Source of the DNA: Plasmodium malariae
Lineage: Eukaryota > Apicomplexa > Aconoidasida > Haemosporida > Plasmodiidae
Length of the DNA stretch: 64,000 nt
NCBI RefSeq assembly: GCF_900090045.1
Contig: NC_041785.1
Coordinates: forward strand, 1,961,001-2,025,000
Direction of reading: 5' to 3'
Position 1 is the stretch's first letter; the number at the start of each line of letters is the position of its first letter. Below are positions 11,576 through 23,416 of this stretch, in pieces. Under the pieces are notes generated by a model. That model saw only the letters and a list, made by a program, of their open reading frames with translations. It ran no database searches and was not told the origin of the DNA. A program made the translations under genes and the position numbers.

Positions 11576-12987
11576 GAACGTTTCAAAAGAGAATTGACAT
11601 GTTACACGTGTATAGAACTACCAATTTTTCAGTCTCCTATAGATATATCGTAATTATTTCACGATACTTCTTTTTTTGGATAAATAGAATCCTTTTGTTT
11701 CTTATTATATTCATTGTATTCAAAAGAATAATTCCTACAATTTCTGCGTTAAAAACAGACAGTGTATGGTGTTAACGCCGTAACAGTGCTTTTTTCCTTT
11801 GTATATAAACATACTATGTAAACAATATATGTGTGCATATGCAAATATAAATATGTGTGCAATATATGTATGCGCACAGTGTATATGTTTACATAAGAGT
11901 ACAATTTATATTAGTACATATGTAAACGTGTATCCACTAAATTGTCCATATGTTCATTTAAAACATGCCCAAAAAAGACAATCATATTGTCAATGCTTCT
12001 CTGTTTGCAACAATTAAAAAGAAAAGGAAGGCACATATCAACCATTGAATGATAGCTTTTAATGCCTGAACTTTTTAAGCATTCTTACTGCATATAAAAA
12101 ACATCAATAAAATATATCAAGTTTTCGCAATATTTTGCCATTTTTTGCAACAGCGTTAAAATGATGCTTATTTCGAACGAGCACATAAAAAATCAATCCC
12201 ACAGTTCTTTTTTACGGATGTGAGTTTATACAAATTATATCCTTAAAAATTAAAAAAAACTGAAATAAAAAGATGAAAAAATAAAAAAAATAAAAATAAA
12301 ATGGAACAAATGGAACAGGAACAAATAAAATAAAGCAAATAAAATAAAGCAAATAAAACAAAGCAAATAAAACAAAGCAAATAAAACAAAGCAAAATGAA
12401 TAGTATCCCACATAAATTCAAGCTCTACGCTATAAATTTATATACCATTAATATTGAGTAGACTATTTTTTTTTTTTTTGTTGAATTTAAAAAAAAACAT
12501 CATAAATATAATGTTTTAATAAGCTCATTATAAAAAATATTTTGTGCCATAATTTAATATATTGACCATTTTGTTTTCCGTTATTGAAGTGAAGCATTTT
12601 GCAGCGCTGTTGCATAAAATATGTTTTTTCTTCCTCTTTTTGTCGAAATAAAAAAATTAGCACAAAAAATATACCCAATTTATTCTTCCGTGCAAAAATA
12701 TATAATAAATATATACATTTTAAGCATAAATGATATACATATATATATTTTAAGCTTAAATAATGTACATATGCTTTTTCAACATAAATAGTATATATAT
12801 ATACATATATATATTTTTATTTCTACATAACACTTATACATTTTCCTCATAATAAATTCATTTTAAGCATTTTATATACATTTTCATCATAAGATACATA
12901 TATTCACTCATAATATATATATTCTTATCATATATTCCCCCCCCCTTTTGACTTTTTTTAACTCGTAAAAATGTTCGAAAAGTGAAA

Positions 12988-14871
12988 ATGTCGTTAAAAG
13001 AAAATTGTAGAGAAAGAATATTTAGTGTAATAGAGAAAATAACAGAAATAAGCAGATACGTTATTATGGTTGTAGATAAGAATGCTTATAAAATATTATC
13101 AATGATTTGCAAAAATGAAGAACTGTTAGAAAGGGGAGTTTCTTTAATAGAATTAATTGACACCAAAAGAAATAGTTTACAAGATTTTGATTGTATATAT
13201 TTTATAAGCTCGAATATTCAATCGGTTGATATGATATTAAATGATTTTAAAGATGAGAACAATTCAAAATACAAAAATATTCATATATTGTTTACCTCCA
13301 ATATAGGAAAGAACAGTGAAATACTTGATTTATTAGCTACTAACGATTTTATGTTAAAAAAAATAAAAAGTTGTGCTTGCATAAATTTAAATTTCTTAGC
13401 TTATGAAAGTAGAATTTTTTATTTTGAAAACAATTTAAATTTATATGATTATTATCCTTTAAAAAATTCGGGTATTTTATTTGAAATATCCTCTAAATTA
13501 CTTTCTGTGTGTTCATGTTTGAAAATATGTCCACAAATACGTTATCAAAATTCGGATTTGTGCAGAAAATTTTCAGAAATATTTTATAATAACATGAAAA
13601 CATCAGACACAGCAAGAAATAAAGGCCCTAGTGACGATTTAATATTAATATTAGATAGATCTATTGATAGTTCTATTTTATTTATACATGATTACTCCTA
13701 TCAAAGTTTGTGTTATGATATTTTAAAAATTAATACACAAAATGATGAAGAGGCAGGAACACGAGAGGGAAAAGAAAAAGAAGAGGCTCATACAGTTTCT
13801 TTCGAAATTACAAATAATGATCAAAAAAAAGAGCAGAAAAAAGCTGTCTTATCTGAAGATGATAGTTTATGGTTAAAATATAGACACAGTCATATACAAG
13901 AAGTGAATGAACATATAAGAAATGAAATATCTGCTTTTACTGAAAAAAATGCAGTTGCCAAAATTCAGAAGAAAAATATTCTAAATCCGAACGAAGCTTT
14001 GGATGCACTGAGATCATTACCACAATATGAAAGTATGATAGAACAATATTGGCTTCATGTTTATTTATGTGATAGTTGTTTTATTATTTTGCAAAATAAA
14101 AGTGTTGTGGACGTTGGTTTAATTGAACAAGACATATGCTGCAATGTGGATAAATATGGAAAAGAACTTACTCACTCGAAAAATGTGAGTAGTTTAAATT
14201 CATTAATCACTAGTACTGATTACGATCAAGAAGAAAAAGCGAGATTATTATTGCTATATTTTATTAATTATATGAATATAAATGAAAATGATAAAATGAA
14301 AATAATAGAATCTGCCCAACTCGGTTTATTTATGCAAAAGTTCATAAATGAATTTTTAAAATTAAAATTACATTTGAATTATATGTATATAGATGAAAAC
14401 TTATCATCCTCAAATAGAGTTTACCATATATTAGATAAAAATAAAAAAAAAATTAAATACTACAAAAATGTTGCTAGAAATTCCAAATATGAATTAAGTA
14501 GACATGAACCAAATATAAGAGAAATAATTTTAGAAATACATGAAAACATTTTACATAAAGGGTTGTTCCCCTTTGTAGATGATAATAATAATATAGATCC
14601 AGATGTAAAAGACATAAATTCTTCCCCTGAAAAAAAACAAAATGTGTCAAGAGGAACAGTGTGGGAGTTCAGAACGGAGTTAAAAAAAAAAGCGGAAGAT
14701 GAAAAAAAGAAAAAAATTATTATTTTTATCATTGGTGGTATATCCTTTCCTGAAATCAAACATATATATGAGTTGTCAGAGAAGTTAGACTTAGATATAT
14801 ATTTGGGTGGAACGGCATTATTAACTAGCAACATTATTTTTAAACAATTTAAAGCATTTTCGAACTTTTAA
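12988..14871 (+). CDS. Sec1/Munc18 (SM) family protein, syntaxin-binding
   Basis: A single-exon protein of 627 residues. SM proteins clasp syntaxins and SNARE bundles to permit vesicle fusion. The N-terminus follows the family pattern: a basic helix, then a VDKNAYKILS strand-helix like the VVD..T.RI.S motif of Sec1. It continues with the DCIYFISSNIQSV and HILFTSN strands and the LDRSIDSS motif after residue 220. Domain 3 shows DDSLWLKYRHSHIQEV (compare DD.LW...RH.HIAEV in Sec1/Munc18) and a PQYESMIEQYWLHV helix. The C-terminus has IIFIIGGISFPEI, the usual last SM strand. A Lys/Glu-rich insertion sits near residues 250-290. The frame also opens at a GTG at 12982, but the ATG at 12988 is the first usable start. 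Motifs fit the Sec1/Munc18 branch better than Vps45 or Sly1, though I could not align them formally. Confidence 0.9.
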   Translation: MSLKENCRERIFSVIEKITEISRYVIMVVDKNAYKILSMICKNEELLERGVSLIELIDTKRNSLQDFDCIYFISSNIQSVDMILNDFKDENNSKYKNIHILFTSNIGKNSEILDLLATNDFMLKKIKSCACINLNFLAYESRIFYFENNLNLYDYYPLKNSGILFEISSKLLSVCSCLKICPQIRYQNSDLCRKFSEIFYNNMKTSDTARNKGPSDDLILILDRSIDSSILFIHDYSYQSLCYDILKINTQNDEEAGTREGKEKEEAHTVSFEITNNDQKKEQKKAVLSEDDSLWLKYRHSHIQEVNEHIRNEISAFTEKNAVAKIQKKNILNPNEALDALRSLPQYESMIEQYWLHVYLCDSCFIILQNKSVVDVGLIEQDICCNVDKYGKELTHSKNVSSLNSLITSTDYDQEEKARLLLLYFINYMNINENDKMKIIESAQLGLFMQKFINEFLKLKLHLNYMYIDENLSSSNRVYHILDKNKKKIKYYKNVARNSKYELSRHEPNIREIILEIHENILHKGLFPFVDDNNNIDPDVKDINSSPEKKQNVSRGTVWEFRTELKKKAEDEKKKKIIIFIIGGISFPEIKHIYELSEKLDLDIYLGGTALLTSNIIFKQFKAFSNF

Positions 14872-14905
14872 CCGGAATTGGTCATATATTTTACCTTATT
14901 TTTAA

Positions 14906-14939
<34 letters not shown>

Positions 14940-16010
14940 GAGCTAGCCATATTTAGCATCTTTTTTAAAATTTTTTTTTTTTTAAGCTAGCCATATTCAT
15001 TTTTTTGTGTGTAGTAATATGTGCCTTTTATGGTCCACATTTAGAGTATATTTATATATACCAATTTCGTAGTGTGAATATGATGAAAATACATTTTTAT
15101 GAAGCAAATTAGTAGATCAGCATTTAACTAATTTTTGTTTGCACTATTTCTGGAATGTCTCAATTTGAAGGTAGTGTAGCATTTACCTGAAACTGTGCAT
15201 ATGCAGGTTTATACTTACGTATGCATGAAACTAATTCACGTCTGTATTCGCACATATTAATTGGTATTATAATACATTAGTATACTAGGCGATGTCAACC
15301 GATGTTAATTTTTTGTATTACATATATACATATATAGGAATAACTCAAAATTAAATCGTCTATTTGTTTTATTGTTATTTTATTATTTTACTTTTTTATT
15401 TACTTTTCATTTATTTATTTATTTTTTGTTTTTTTCTTTTTAAGTAATACTTTGAATTAAGGGAACTGTTGTTGTTGGAGCATATTAAAAGGCATAAGAG
15501 TATGTTTCAAAGTTTTAATTAAAAATTTTTTGGTATATATATATATATATATAAACATGTTCATATATATATATATTTTTTTTTATAAAAAAACATGAAT
15601 ACTGTAAGAAAAAGAATCATTTAATAAAGTGGAACAAAACGTGAAAAAGAAAGAAAAATGTTTCGACTACAAATTTTAAATAAAAACAAATTGTGCGCCT
15701 ACTTGCTCGCATGTACGCATGAGCGCGTGTGTGCATATATATGTGCATATATATATATATATATTTATTTATATATTTATAAAGACATATACTCATTTAT
15801 GAGTTACATTACAAACCTGCTGGGGGTGAACAAAAAAAAAAAAAAAAAAAATCATTTTTAGTTAAAAGCTCAAGGTTCATAAAAGGTAGAGCAGTGTTCA
15901 TAAAAATGTGTATGCACAAAAATAAGCGCTTACAAGGGAGGTGAAATCAGCAAGTAAGCTGCGATTGGTTAGAATGAATGTTGGTTTCAAATATTAAGGT
16001 CCTTATTTTG
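14872..16010. other. Convergent 3' intergenic region
   Basis: Lies between the stops of the Sec1 gene and the minus-strand gene ending at 16011. It contains poly-T tracts, TA repeats and T-rich sequence, and presumably both 3' UTRs. The only ORF (15658-15861) is microsatellite-derived. I see no gene. Confidence 0.7.
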
Positions 16011-18953
16011 TTAGCAAACTCTTTTATTACCTCTAATGTTTCTCTCTTGTTTAAATGCTTCAATCCATTGGTTAAATTTCTTACTTACGTAATGAGTTTT
16101 TTCGTTATGATCCCGTTGTGTGATACTATTCATATTATTATTTGGATGTATCATTTTTTCTATTATAAAGTATATGCAATCGCTCCACTCTTTTAGAAGA
16201 TCATAATTGAAAAGAATTTCTCTTGTTATACCTCGATCTGTTAGAACATTGCTGTTTATGTTAGTTTCATTTAGTTGATTATTACTACTGTTTGAGTATA
16301 TATTAGAGTTAACATCTGATAATATATTGCTATTACCAGTATGATTATCTTTTGAAAGTATTTCAAAGGGTATTAAATAGTAGGGAAAATTATGAATATC
16401 AAAAATGTTTAAGTAGTTGCTCGCATTTCTTACTTCATCAACATAAATGTAATTGGAACTGCTTAAAATATTTGGTTTTTTATCCTTTGAAATTTCAATA
16501 ATAAATTCATAATAATTTTTTCTAATTAGGATAGACAATTCGATATTACCCTTTTTGTTTTCAACATGTGTATTTTGAAAAAAGGCTACGAAATAGTTGG
16601 TATACGTATCAGATGACTTAGTTAAATTAAGGAAATATTCTTTGTCGTATATTTTGCAGTAATGTTGAAATATAAGATTGCTCTTATATGCTGCATTACT
16701 TTTCAAATAGAAAAGAACACAATAGAAGCATTTCCACTCTCCGTTTTGCATATATACGTAGGTATACCCTTTTTTGATGATCATTATGTCGTATATATCC
16801 GTCTCGTACACCCTTCTGTTCACATTTCTTTTCATGTGTTGCTGTATTTTTGCTGCGTTCAAGGGTTGTAACAGGTCGTTATTCATAATTCTGTACACAC
16901 TAGAAGGGGGAGCTGCCAAGTAGGTGGTAGTGGTAGTAGCACCAGTAGTAGCAGCATCTGCAGTAGAGGCGGTAGCAGTGGCCGTTGCTGTGGTTGTTAC
17001 AACGGCAGATATGGAGGTGCAGGCTTCCTTATCACTTTTAAGCGCTGAAGAGAATATATAATTTAATTTATCTAAAAATTTTGGCTTACTATTATTTATG
17101 GCCTGCTTGTCTTCACTAAATAAAGAGTGAAAATCATGGGTATTGGTATCTCCCCTGTTCTTTAGACATTTATTAAAGCATCCACTATGGTTTCTAAGTT
17201 GACTGCTTTTTTTATTATTTCCTTTCTGTAATATATTATTCACGTTATGATTACCATTGTTTAACATATCTGCTACTTCACTCGGCAAATTGGCACTGCA
17301 TCCTGGAAATGAATCATTAATATATCTTACCTCAACTGGTGAAAAAAAATTTTTGACCTTGCTTATTTTGCTAGAGAAGTTATTAAAAAGGCTTACATAA
17401 ATATCGTATACATTTAATAAGAACATATCATCTTCTTTATTATTATCTTCGTCTGTTTTATTATTCCCATTATTTCTATTTTTGTTTACAACACAAATGT
17501 CATATATGTATATAAATTCTGATCCATCAACGTCGACATATTCCTTATACGTCTGTTCCAATAAACCATTCAAATAGTTAAACTTGTATGTATCACTTTT
17601 ATATGTATCTTTTATATTTCTGATTATTACTTTTTTGCTATCTTCATTAATCACTGTGTTGTTTCCTTCTACTATATTTTTTTTTTTTTTTTTTTTCCAT
17701 CATCAGTGTATAGTCATCCACCATATTGATCCTTTTTATTAATGTATTATTTGAATTGTTCTCCTTATCAGAATGGTACCCATCTTCATATGGAATACAA
17801 CCTTTATTATCCCCCTCCCAGTGGTTGCTGTTTACCTTTCCATTCAATGATAAACACTCCTTATTACTGTTTTGGTAGAAACTCTCTTTCTTCGTGCTCT
17901 CTATCTCGTTCTGTTCCTTTTTTAAAATATTTACATCATACTTATTAGATATATTTGATTCCCCACATGCTCTGTTCAAACGAGTAGACATGCATAAGTT
18001 CAGGTTATTAATTTCACTAGACTTGTATTCTGGATCGCAAACGTTTTCTGCGCAATTCGGCTTGAACGCACCACTCGTGCTAACCTCCTCTACCGTGCTG
18101 CTTACGCATTCGCCCAAACACTTCTCAATTGCGCACTTTTCAATTTTACATTTCTCAATTCCATACTCTTCGCTTCCAAATTTTGTGTTTACATCCCTCT
18201 GATCGACTGCTATTTTCTCCTCTCCCTTTTCTACATTGCTATCATACGAACAAATCGTTTCGACACTCGAAATGCTCATTTTCTCTTTTTTCAAATCGTT
18301 TCCTGAACTGTTAATAATATTTTCATCGCATCTCTCTAAAAATAAAAAAAAAAATAAAATTTTTTTTTTTTTTAAATAAAGGAGTCAAACTGAAAAATAA
18401 ATAAGCATGTGCTGTTAAGGTAAAATATGCTTTTGTAGTCAATGCACATTTCTTCTCTCTTCACATTTCGAAGAAAATGCGTCTACAGTAATAACTGGAG
18501 TATCAATTATAATATATACATGTGTATGTACGTGTGCATGCACATAAGCACGTACATAAGCCCGTATGTAAGCATGTATGTATATATATGCACATTTTTT
18601 TATGCCGTAAAAAACGTGCCTGCGCATTTTGCTAATTGAACAAACATTTATCTCATTCTATTTCGTCAATATAAATGTTCACAAGGTGGAATGTAAAATT
18701 GCAAGAGTTGCATAATTGATTGGAAAAGCATGCAATCATATTTCTTCAGTGTGTGTAACAAACGATTTGAAATGAAAAAAAATCCCATCATTTGGCTAAG
18801 ATAAAATGACAAGAAATTTTTTTGCTTTCTTGTTTTTTTGTTTTCGTTTTCGTTTTTTTTTTTTTGTTCTTTTATTCTTTATATTCTTTCCTTTTTTTTT
18901 CGCTAATTCATTATTGTTAAACGTGCCATTTTAACACCTTACCGTTCTTCCAT
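16011..18953 (-). CDS. Conserved Plasmodium protein, two exons, frameshifted at a poly-A tract
   Basis: I do not recognise the family. The likely first exon is 18953-18943 (Met-Glu-Glu-Arg..., donor GTAAGG). It joins a large exon from about 18331, using the last of three overlapping AGs. The large exon is open to 17647 in one frame and from about 17680 to 16011 in another. The two halves meet in a run of 20 A (minus strand) at 17696-17677. One A fewer, or two more, makes one continuous protein of about 776 residues. The N-terminal third is charged and low complexity. A Thr/Ala repeat lies around 16920-17010. Two more structured parts remain: near the frameshift (NLKDTY...YLNGLLEQ-like, with a DGSEFIYIYDI strand) and a C-terminal block from about 16860 with aromatic strands (YDIMIIKKGYTYVYMQNGEW). 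The last part could be a PH-like beta fold, but that is only a guess. It is divergent from AP-3 beta. Confidence 0.75.
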
Positions 18954-19887
18954 TATAATTTTTAGGTAAATCGAAAAAATGTGTATAAATGGGTAAAACT
19001 ATTTTTTTCTTTTTCTTTTTTTTTTTTTTCTTTTTTTGAATGCATACTATGCACTGTTGGTACTTTAAGAACAAATAGTACGACAATGTTATTTCATTTA
19101 GTTCGTCATTCGACTATTTCTCAGGTAAACACTAGCATATGCACAGCACTGTTTCTCAAAGACGCACATGTGGACGTGTAAATGCATATGTATGTGCATA
19201 TATACGTGCATATGTACGTGTATATGTATATATATATTTATGAGTATATTTGTGTATATTTATGTGTATATTTATGTGTATATTTATGTGTATATTTATG
19301 TGTACATTTATTTGTAAATTTATGTGTATATTTTTTTTTTATTTTTACATATACGGGACCCTAACAAAGAGGAATCCACGTCTTACTTAATTTTATAAAT
19401 ATATGCAACCGTAAACCCACAACTACAAATGTATACAACCTTAAAATATGCATGTCCAAAAACAAAAATGAAAGTATGAATATTATTGCATTTAAATAAG
19501 TACGTCTGGTAACAATTATACATAAAAGAAAGTCCATTTATTTATTTTTATTTTTATTTTTATTTTTTATTTTTTATTTTATTTTGTTTTGTGTTTGCTC
19601 TTTCACTTTTCCTATTTGTTATTACCCTTTTTCCTTTTTATGTCTTGTTTCGAAATACCCTCATCAAGGACCTCCGTTTGAGTGTGTTTTTCGCAAGCAA
19701 CGAAAAGCATATTATTCATTTTAAAAAAATAAAAGGAAAAAAAGGAATATGATAATAAAAATGAAAGTAAAAAAAGGAAAAATGGCACAAAAAAATCTTC
19801 TACAAACACTTCTACGATATGCGAATAAATCATTTATAACAAGAAGGAAAGGTGGTAGGTTTTTAGGGGAGCACTATATTCCTGCAT

Positions 19888-20101
19888 ATGTACATGTACA
19901 CGTATACGTTTAAGTACATGTACACGTATACGTTTAAGTACATGTATACATATATGTTTAAGTACATGTATACATATATGTTTAAGTATATGTATACATA
20001 TATGTTTAAGTACATGTATACATATATGTTTAAGTACATGTATACATATATGTTTAAGTACATGTATACATATATGTTTAAGTATATGTATACATATATA
20101 T
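19888..20101. repeat. 24-bp minisatellite, about 9 copies
   Basis: Nine near-identical units built from TACATGTATACATATATG followed by TTTAAG. The first two copies differ (CACGTATACG core). Each unit contains palindromic TACATGTA and TATACATATATG parts. The period is divisible by 3, so both strands give false repetitive ORFs. Confidence 0.9.
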
Positions 20102-20175
20102 ATGCATGAAAAGTGTTAACTAAAAAGAAGAAAAGTCAGCCCTCTGTCACCACCACCCCCATACATAATCAATGC

Positions 20176-20245
20176 TTTCACACATATATATGTACCTACA
20201 CATATATATGTACCTACACATATATATGTACCTACACATATATAT
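20176..20245. repeat. 18-bp minisatellite, about 4 copies
   Basis: Units of ACACATATATATGTACCT just downstream of the 24-bp array. Confidence 0.85.
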
Positions 20246-20432
20246 AATCGTAAGTACACATATACATATATATATTAAAACGGCGCGTAAACACACATGT
20301 ACAACTTTTTAAGGAAGCACGGCAAAACAGGAAAGGAAAATATATGTACATAAACCAAAAATTTGCATTTTTTATTTTTTTTTATTTTTTTCACGTTATA
20401 GATTATTTTGTAGGAAGTTACTTTGTTTTTAT

Positions 20433-20518
20433 CATTTTTATCATTTTTATCATTTTTTTCATTTTTATCATTTTTATCATTTTTATCATTTTTATCATTT
20501 TTATCATTTTTATCATTT
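20433..20518. repeat. ATTTTTATC 9-bp repeat
   Basis: About nine copies of ATTTTTATC. They read as Asp-Lys-Asn repeats on the minus strand and Phe/Ile/Leu on the plus strand. There is no surrounding coding context. Confidence 0.85.
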
Positions 20519-20639
20519 CTTGTGTTTCCTTTTGTGTCCTTTTCTTTTCTTTTCTTTTTTCTATCTTCCGATGAGGTAAAAATTTTTAAACTTAAATTAC
20601 GGCATTGCTTTTGCGCTAGCACAAACACTTATATTGTCA

Positions 20640-20719
20640 GATCAAGTAAAAGGAAAAAAAGAAAAAAAAAAAAAATTAGAAAAAAAAGAAAGAAAAAAAA
20701 AGAAAAAAAAAAAAAAAGG

Positions 20720-20762
<43 letters not shown>

Positions 20763-20845
20763 AAAAAAAAAAAAAAAAAGGGAAAAACAAAAAAAAAAAA
20801 AGAAAAATAGGAAAAACAAAAATGACAACAAAAAAGAAGAAAAAA
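20640..20845. repeat. 200-bp A-rich purine tract
   Basis: An almost pure A tract with scattered G. The plus-strand ORF over it is a poly-Lys artefact and the minus-strand ORF is poly-Phe. Confidence 0.85.
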
Positions 20846-21251
20846 ATGAAGAAAAAATTAACCTTTGTAAAAATTGATATATAACGTGAACAGAAAAATA
20901 AAAAAGAAATTAATGAAACGTGGAAAGCAAATTTCCCATTACTATGGTTGCAACGAAATAAAATAGGAAAATTCGACGGGTATATTTTACCTATATATAG
21001 TAGTAGTGAGTAGTAGCACACATATAAAACAACAAAGAACTGAATGTGAAATTAAAAATAAGTAGATCATAACGCTTCTATATTATATAGAGAAAACCTT
21101 CCACACGGGATTACGTACCTTTTATTTTTTCCCTTTTTTTTTTTTCCTTTGTTTTTTCTTCAATATTTTTTTTAATCCTATATTTTTTTTCTTAATTATT
21201 TTTCCTTTTTTTTCTTCTCTACTTTTCTTACTTTTTTTTTTTTTTTTTTCT

Positions 21252-21377
21252 TTTTTATCTTCTATTTTTTCTTCTATTTTTTCTTCTATTTTTTCTTCTA
21301 TTTTTTCTTCTATTTTTTCTTCTATTTTTTTTCTATTTTTTTTCTATTTTTTTTCTATTTTTTTTCTATTTTTTTTT
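21252..21377. repeat. TTTTTTCTTCTA polypyrimidine repeat
   Basis: Six to seven 12-bp units that degrade into TTTTTTTTCTA units. The strand asymmetry is strong. Confidence 0.85.
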
Positions 21378-21888
21378 AAAAATCTTTGAACAGGCGAGAA
21401 ATGGAAAGCTCCACTTGAAGTTCCCGAAGGGGGGAAAAAACATTACCATAATATAAATAAAAAAAAAAAAAAAAAAAAATATAAATATAAATATATATAT
21501 ATATGTGCATAGATTTATGTACATAGAATTATATACACATATATATGTACGTAGGCACATGTACAAGACACATGAACACGGGCACGTGCACATAGATATA
21601 TGTACATGTACACAAAACCGCTTTGACGAAACAGTTGAGCATCCTTTTCTTTAACAGCTACAACGTGTTTATACACATATACAATTAACCAGAACACTGC
21701 TACTGCTACTGCTACTGTTGCCGCTAATGCTACTGTTACTCCTTGTTTTTTAAATCAGGTAACAAAAAGGGAAGAAGGGAAAATCATATTTGTTTTACTC
21801 TTAACAACAACATTTCAAGTGTGTTTGAATTTTTCAATTTCCAATTTTTTGGTTTGCCATTTTTTGTAGGGCTTTGGAACCCTCGAGG

Positions 21889-21955
21889 GAAAGGGAAAAG
21901 GAAAGGGAAAGGGAAAAGGAAAGGGAAAGGGAAAGGGAAAGGGAAAGGGAAAAGG
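21889..21955. repeat. GGGAAA hexamer repeat
   Basis: About eleven GGGAAA/GGAAAA units form a G-containing purine block that is unusually GC-rich for this intergenic DNA. Confidence 0.85.
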
Positions 21956-22456
21956 ATGGGCAAAAGAAAAGGCGAAAGAAAAGAGAATAAAAAAAAAAAA
22001 AAAAAAAAGAAAAAAAAAAGCAATTCTCCATCATTCGTTTTTATAAATACATTTACTTATTTATCGCTTAGCTTTACCTATTTTTCATTCCTAAAGAATA
22101 AAAAATAGTGTGCTATAAAAAGGAAAAAAAAAAAAAAAAAAAGCTCCTATTTTGATAAATCAATGCGCAGGCAACATGATGAGTCCAAGGGAATTTCAAA
22201 TAAATCCATAAAAAAAGAAAATTAAAAAATAGTTATATACATATATCTATTATGCGCATTACATATATAAATACATATATACGTTTATTTGCTTCCTCAC
22301 GTATGTACAAAATTAACTTCCCTGCGGCATACGTTTTTCTTCTCTCTCTTATCAATTGTTGGAAAAACGTCTTGTTTATTTTATTTATTTATTTTTTTTT
22401 TGCCGATCTTCAACTTGCAATTAAGCAGTTGAAGTTGCAGAGGTTGGAAAAAAAAA

Positions 22457-22620
22457 AATAATAAATTAAATAAAATAAATAAAATAAAATAAATAAAATA
22501 AAATAAAATAAAATAAAATAAAATAAAATAAATAAAATAAAATAAAATAAAATAAATAAAATAAATAAAATAAAATAAAATAAATAAAATAAAATAAATA
22601 AAATAAATAAAATAAAATAA
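22457..22620. repeat. AAAAT/AAAT repeat
   Basis: Roughly 160 bp of alternating AAAAT and AAAT units, with false Phe/Ile/Leu ORFs on the minus strand. Confidence 0.85.
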
Positions 22621-22711
22621 CAAAACGAGGGGGTAAAATGTGGCAAATATTTTTGCCTCCCATCTTGAGAAATCGTAGTACATTGTATTTTTGAAAAAGT
22701 ACAAAATAATA

Positions 22712-22747
<36 letters not shown>

Positions 22748-22911
22748 CTTTAAGGAATATATTAGCATTTTAAGAATAGCAACAACTTGCGAATATTTTA
22801 TTTTAATTTGTTATTTTGCGAACTTGCAAAAAAGCTGTTTCGTAGTATGTAAAGTGCTATGAACGCGCAGAATGCCATACGAATACGCATGAATAGGCCA
22901 TAATATATACA

Positions 22912-23078
22912 TATATATAAACATTTATACGTGTATATATGTATATGTGTATATATGTATATGTGTATATATGTATGTGTGTATATACGTATATGTGTAT
23001 ATATGTATATGTGTATATATGTATATGTGTATATATGTATATGTGTATATACGTATATGTGTATATATGTATATATGC
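22912..23078. repeat. TATATGTATATGTG repeat
   Basis: About twelve imperfect 14-bp units, ending some 340 bp upstream of the AP-3 beta start codon. Confidence 0.85.
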
Positions 23079-23416
23079 TTATATGCCTGCTTGAGAGAGT
23101 AGAATAGCGTAAAATTCGTTGCTTGAATGCTCTAAATAGCTACATTTTTTTTCGTATCATCGGTGATAGTGTCCCTCAATTACATTGAATTGCTCCTTCG
23201 GTCTTTTGGTTAATCGATCTTTTGCCACATCGTTCTGTTGATGAATCCTTCTGCTGCAAAGGTAATACACTTCGCATACTCGTTTCGTACGCAGCATTTA
23301 TGTATGTACTTCTGTATATATACGTAGAATTACTGGCAAGCGTGGTCCAAACTTTGATAATATAGGTTTTGTTCGATCCCATACCCACATTTATGCTAGG
23401 TCCTTTGTAGGTAATC

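Larger units (their letters stand above)
5154..12987. other. 7.8-kb intergenic region
   Basis: This is a divergent intergenic region between the giant minus-strand gene and the Sec1 gene. It contains poly-A/T runs, TA and CATA microsatellites and many stop codons in all frames. I found no spliced gene with convincing protein content. A single signal-peptide-like ORF near 8002 is described in the findings. The region must include both promoters and probably long 5' leaders. It is AT-rich but interspersed with ordinary sequence, so it does not look like the almost pure A/T core of a Plasmodium centromere. Confidence 0.7.
18954..23416. other. 4.4-kb divergent intergenic region rich in minisatellites
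   Basis: Lies between two divergent genes. It contains a series of tandem repeats (listed separately), very long polypurine and polypyrimidine tracts and microsatellites. All ORFs here are repeat translations. No gene was found. Confidence 0.75.

Noticed and set aside
5154..12987. Centromere
   Set aside because: Plasmodium centromeres are about 2-4 kb of nearly pure A/T; this region has frequent G/C and ordinary microsatellites.
12982..12987. GTG start two codons before the Sec1 ATG
   Set aside because: Nuclear eukaryotic translation would use the ATG at 12988; no evidence for a non-AUG start.
19863..20109. Repetitive Tyr/Met/Thr ORFs on both strands
   Set aside because: Translation of a 24-bp minisatellite whose period is a multiple of 3.
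20423..20884. 153-codon ORF ending in poly-Lys
   Set aside because: Produced by a 9-bp repeat joined to an A-rich tract, with no conserved content.
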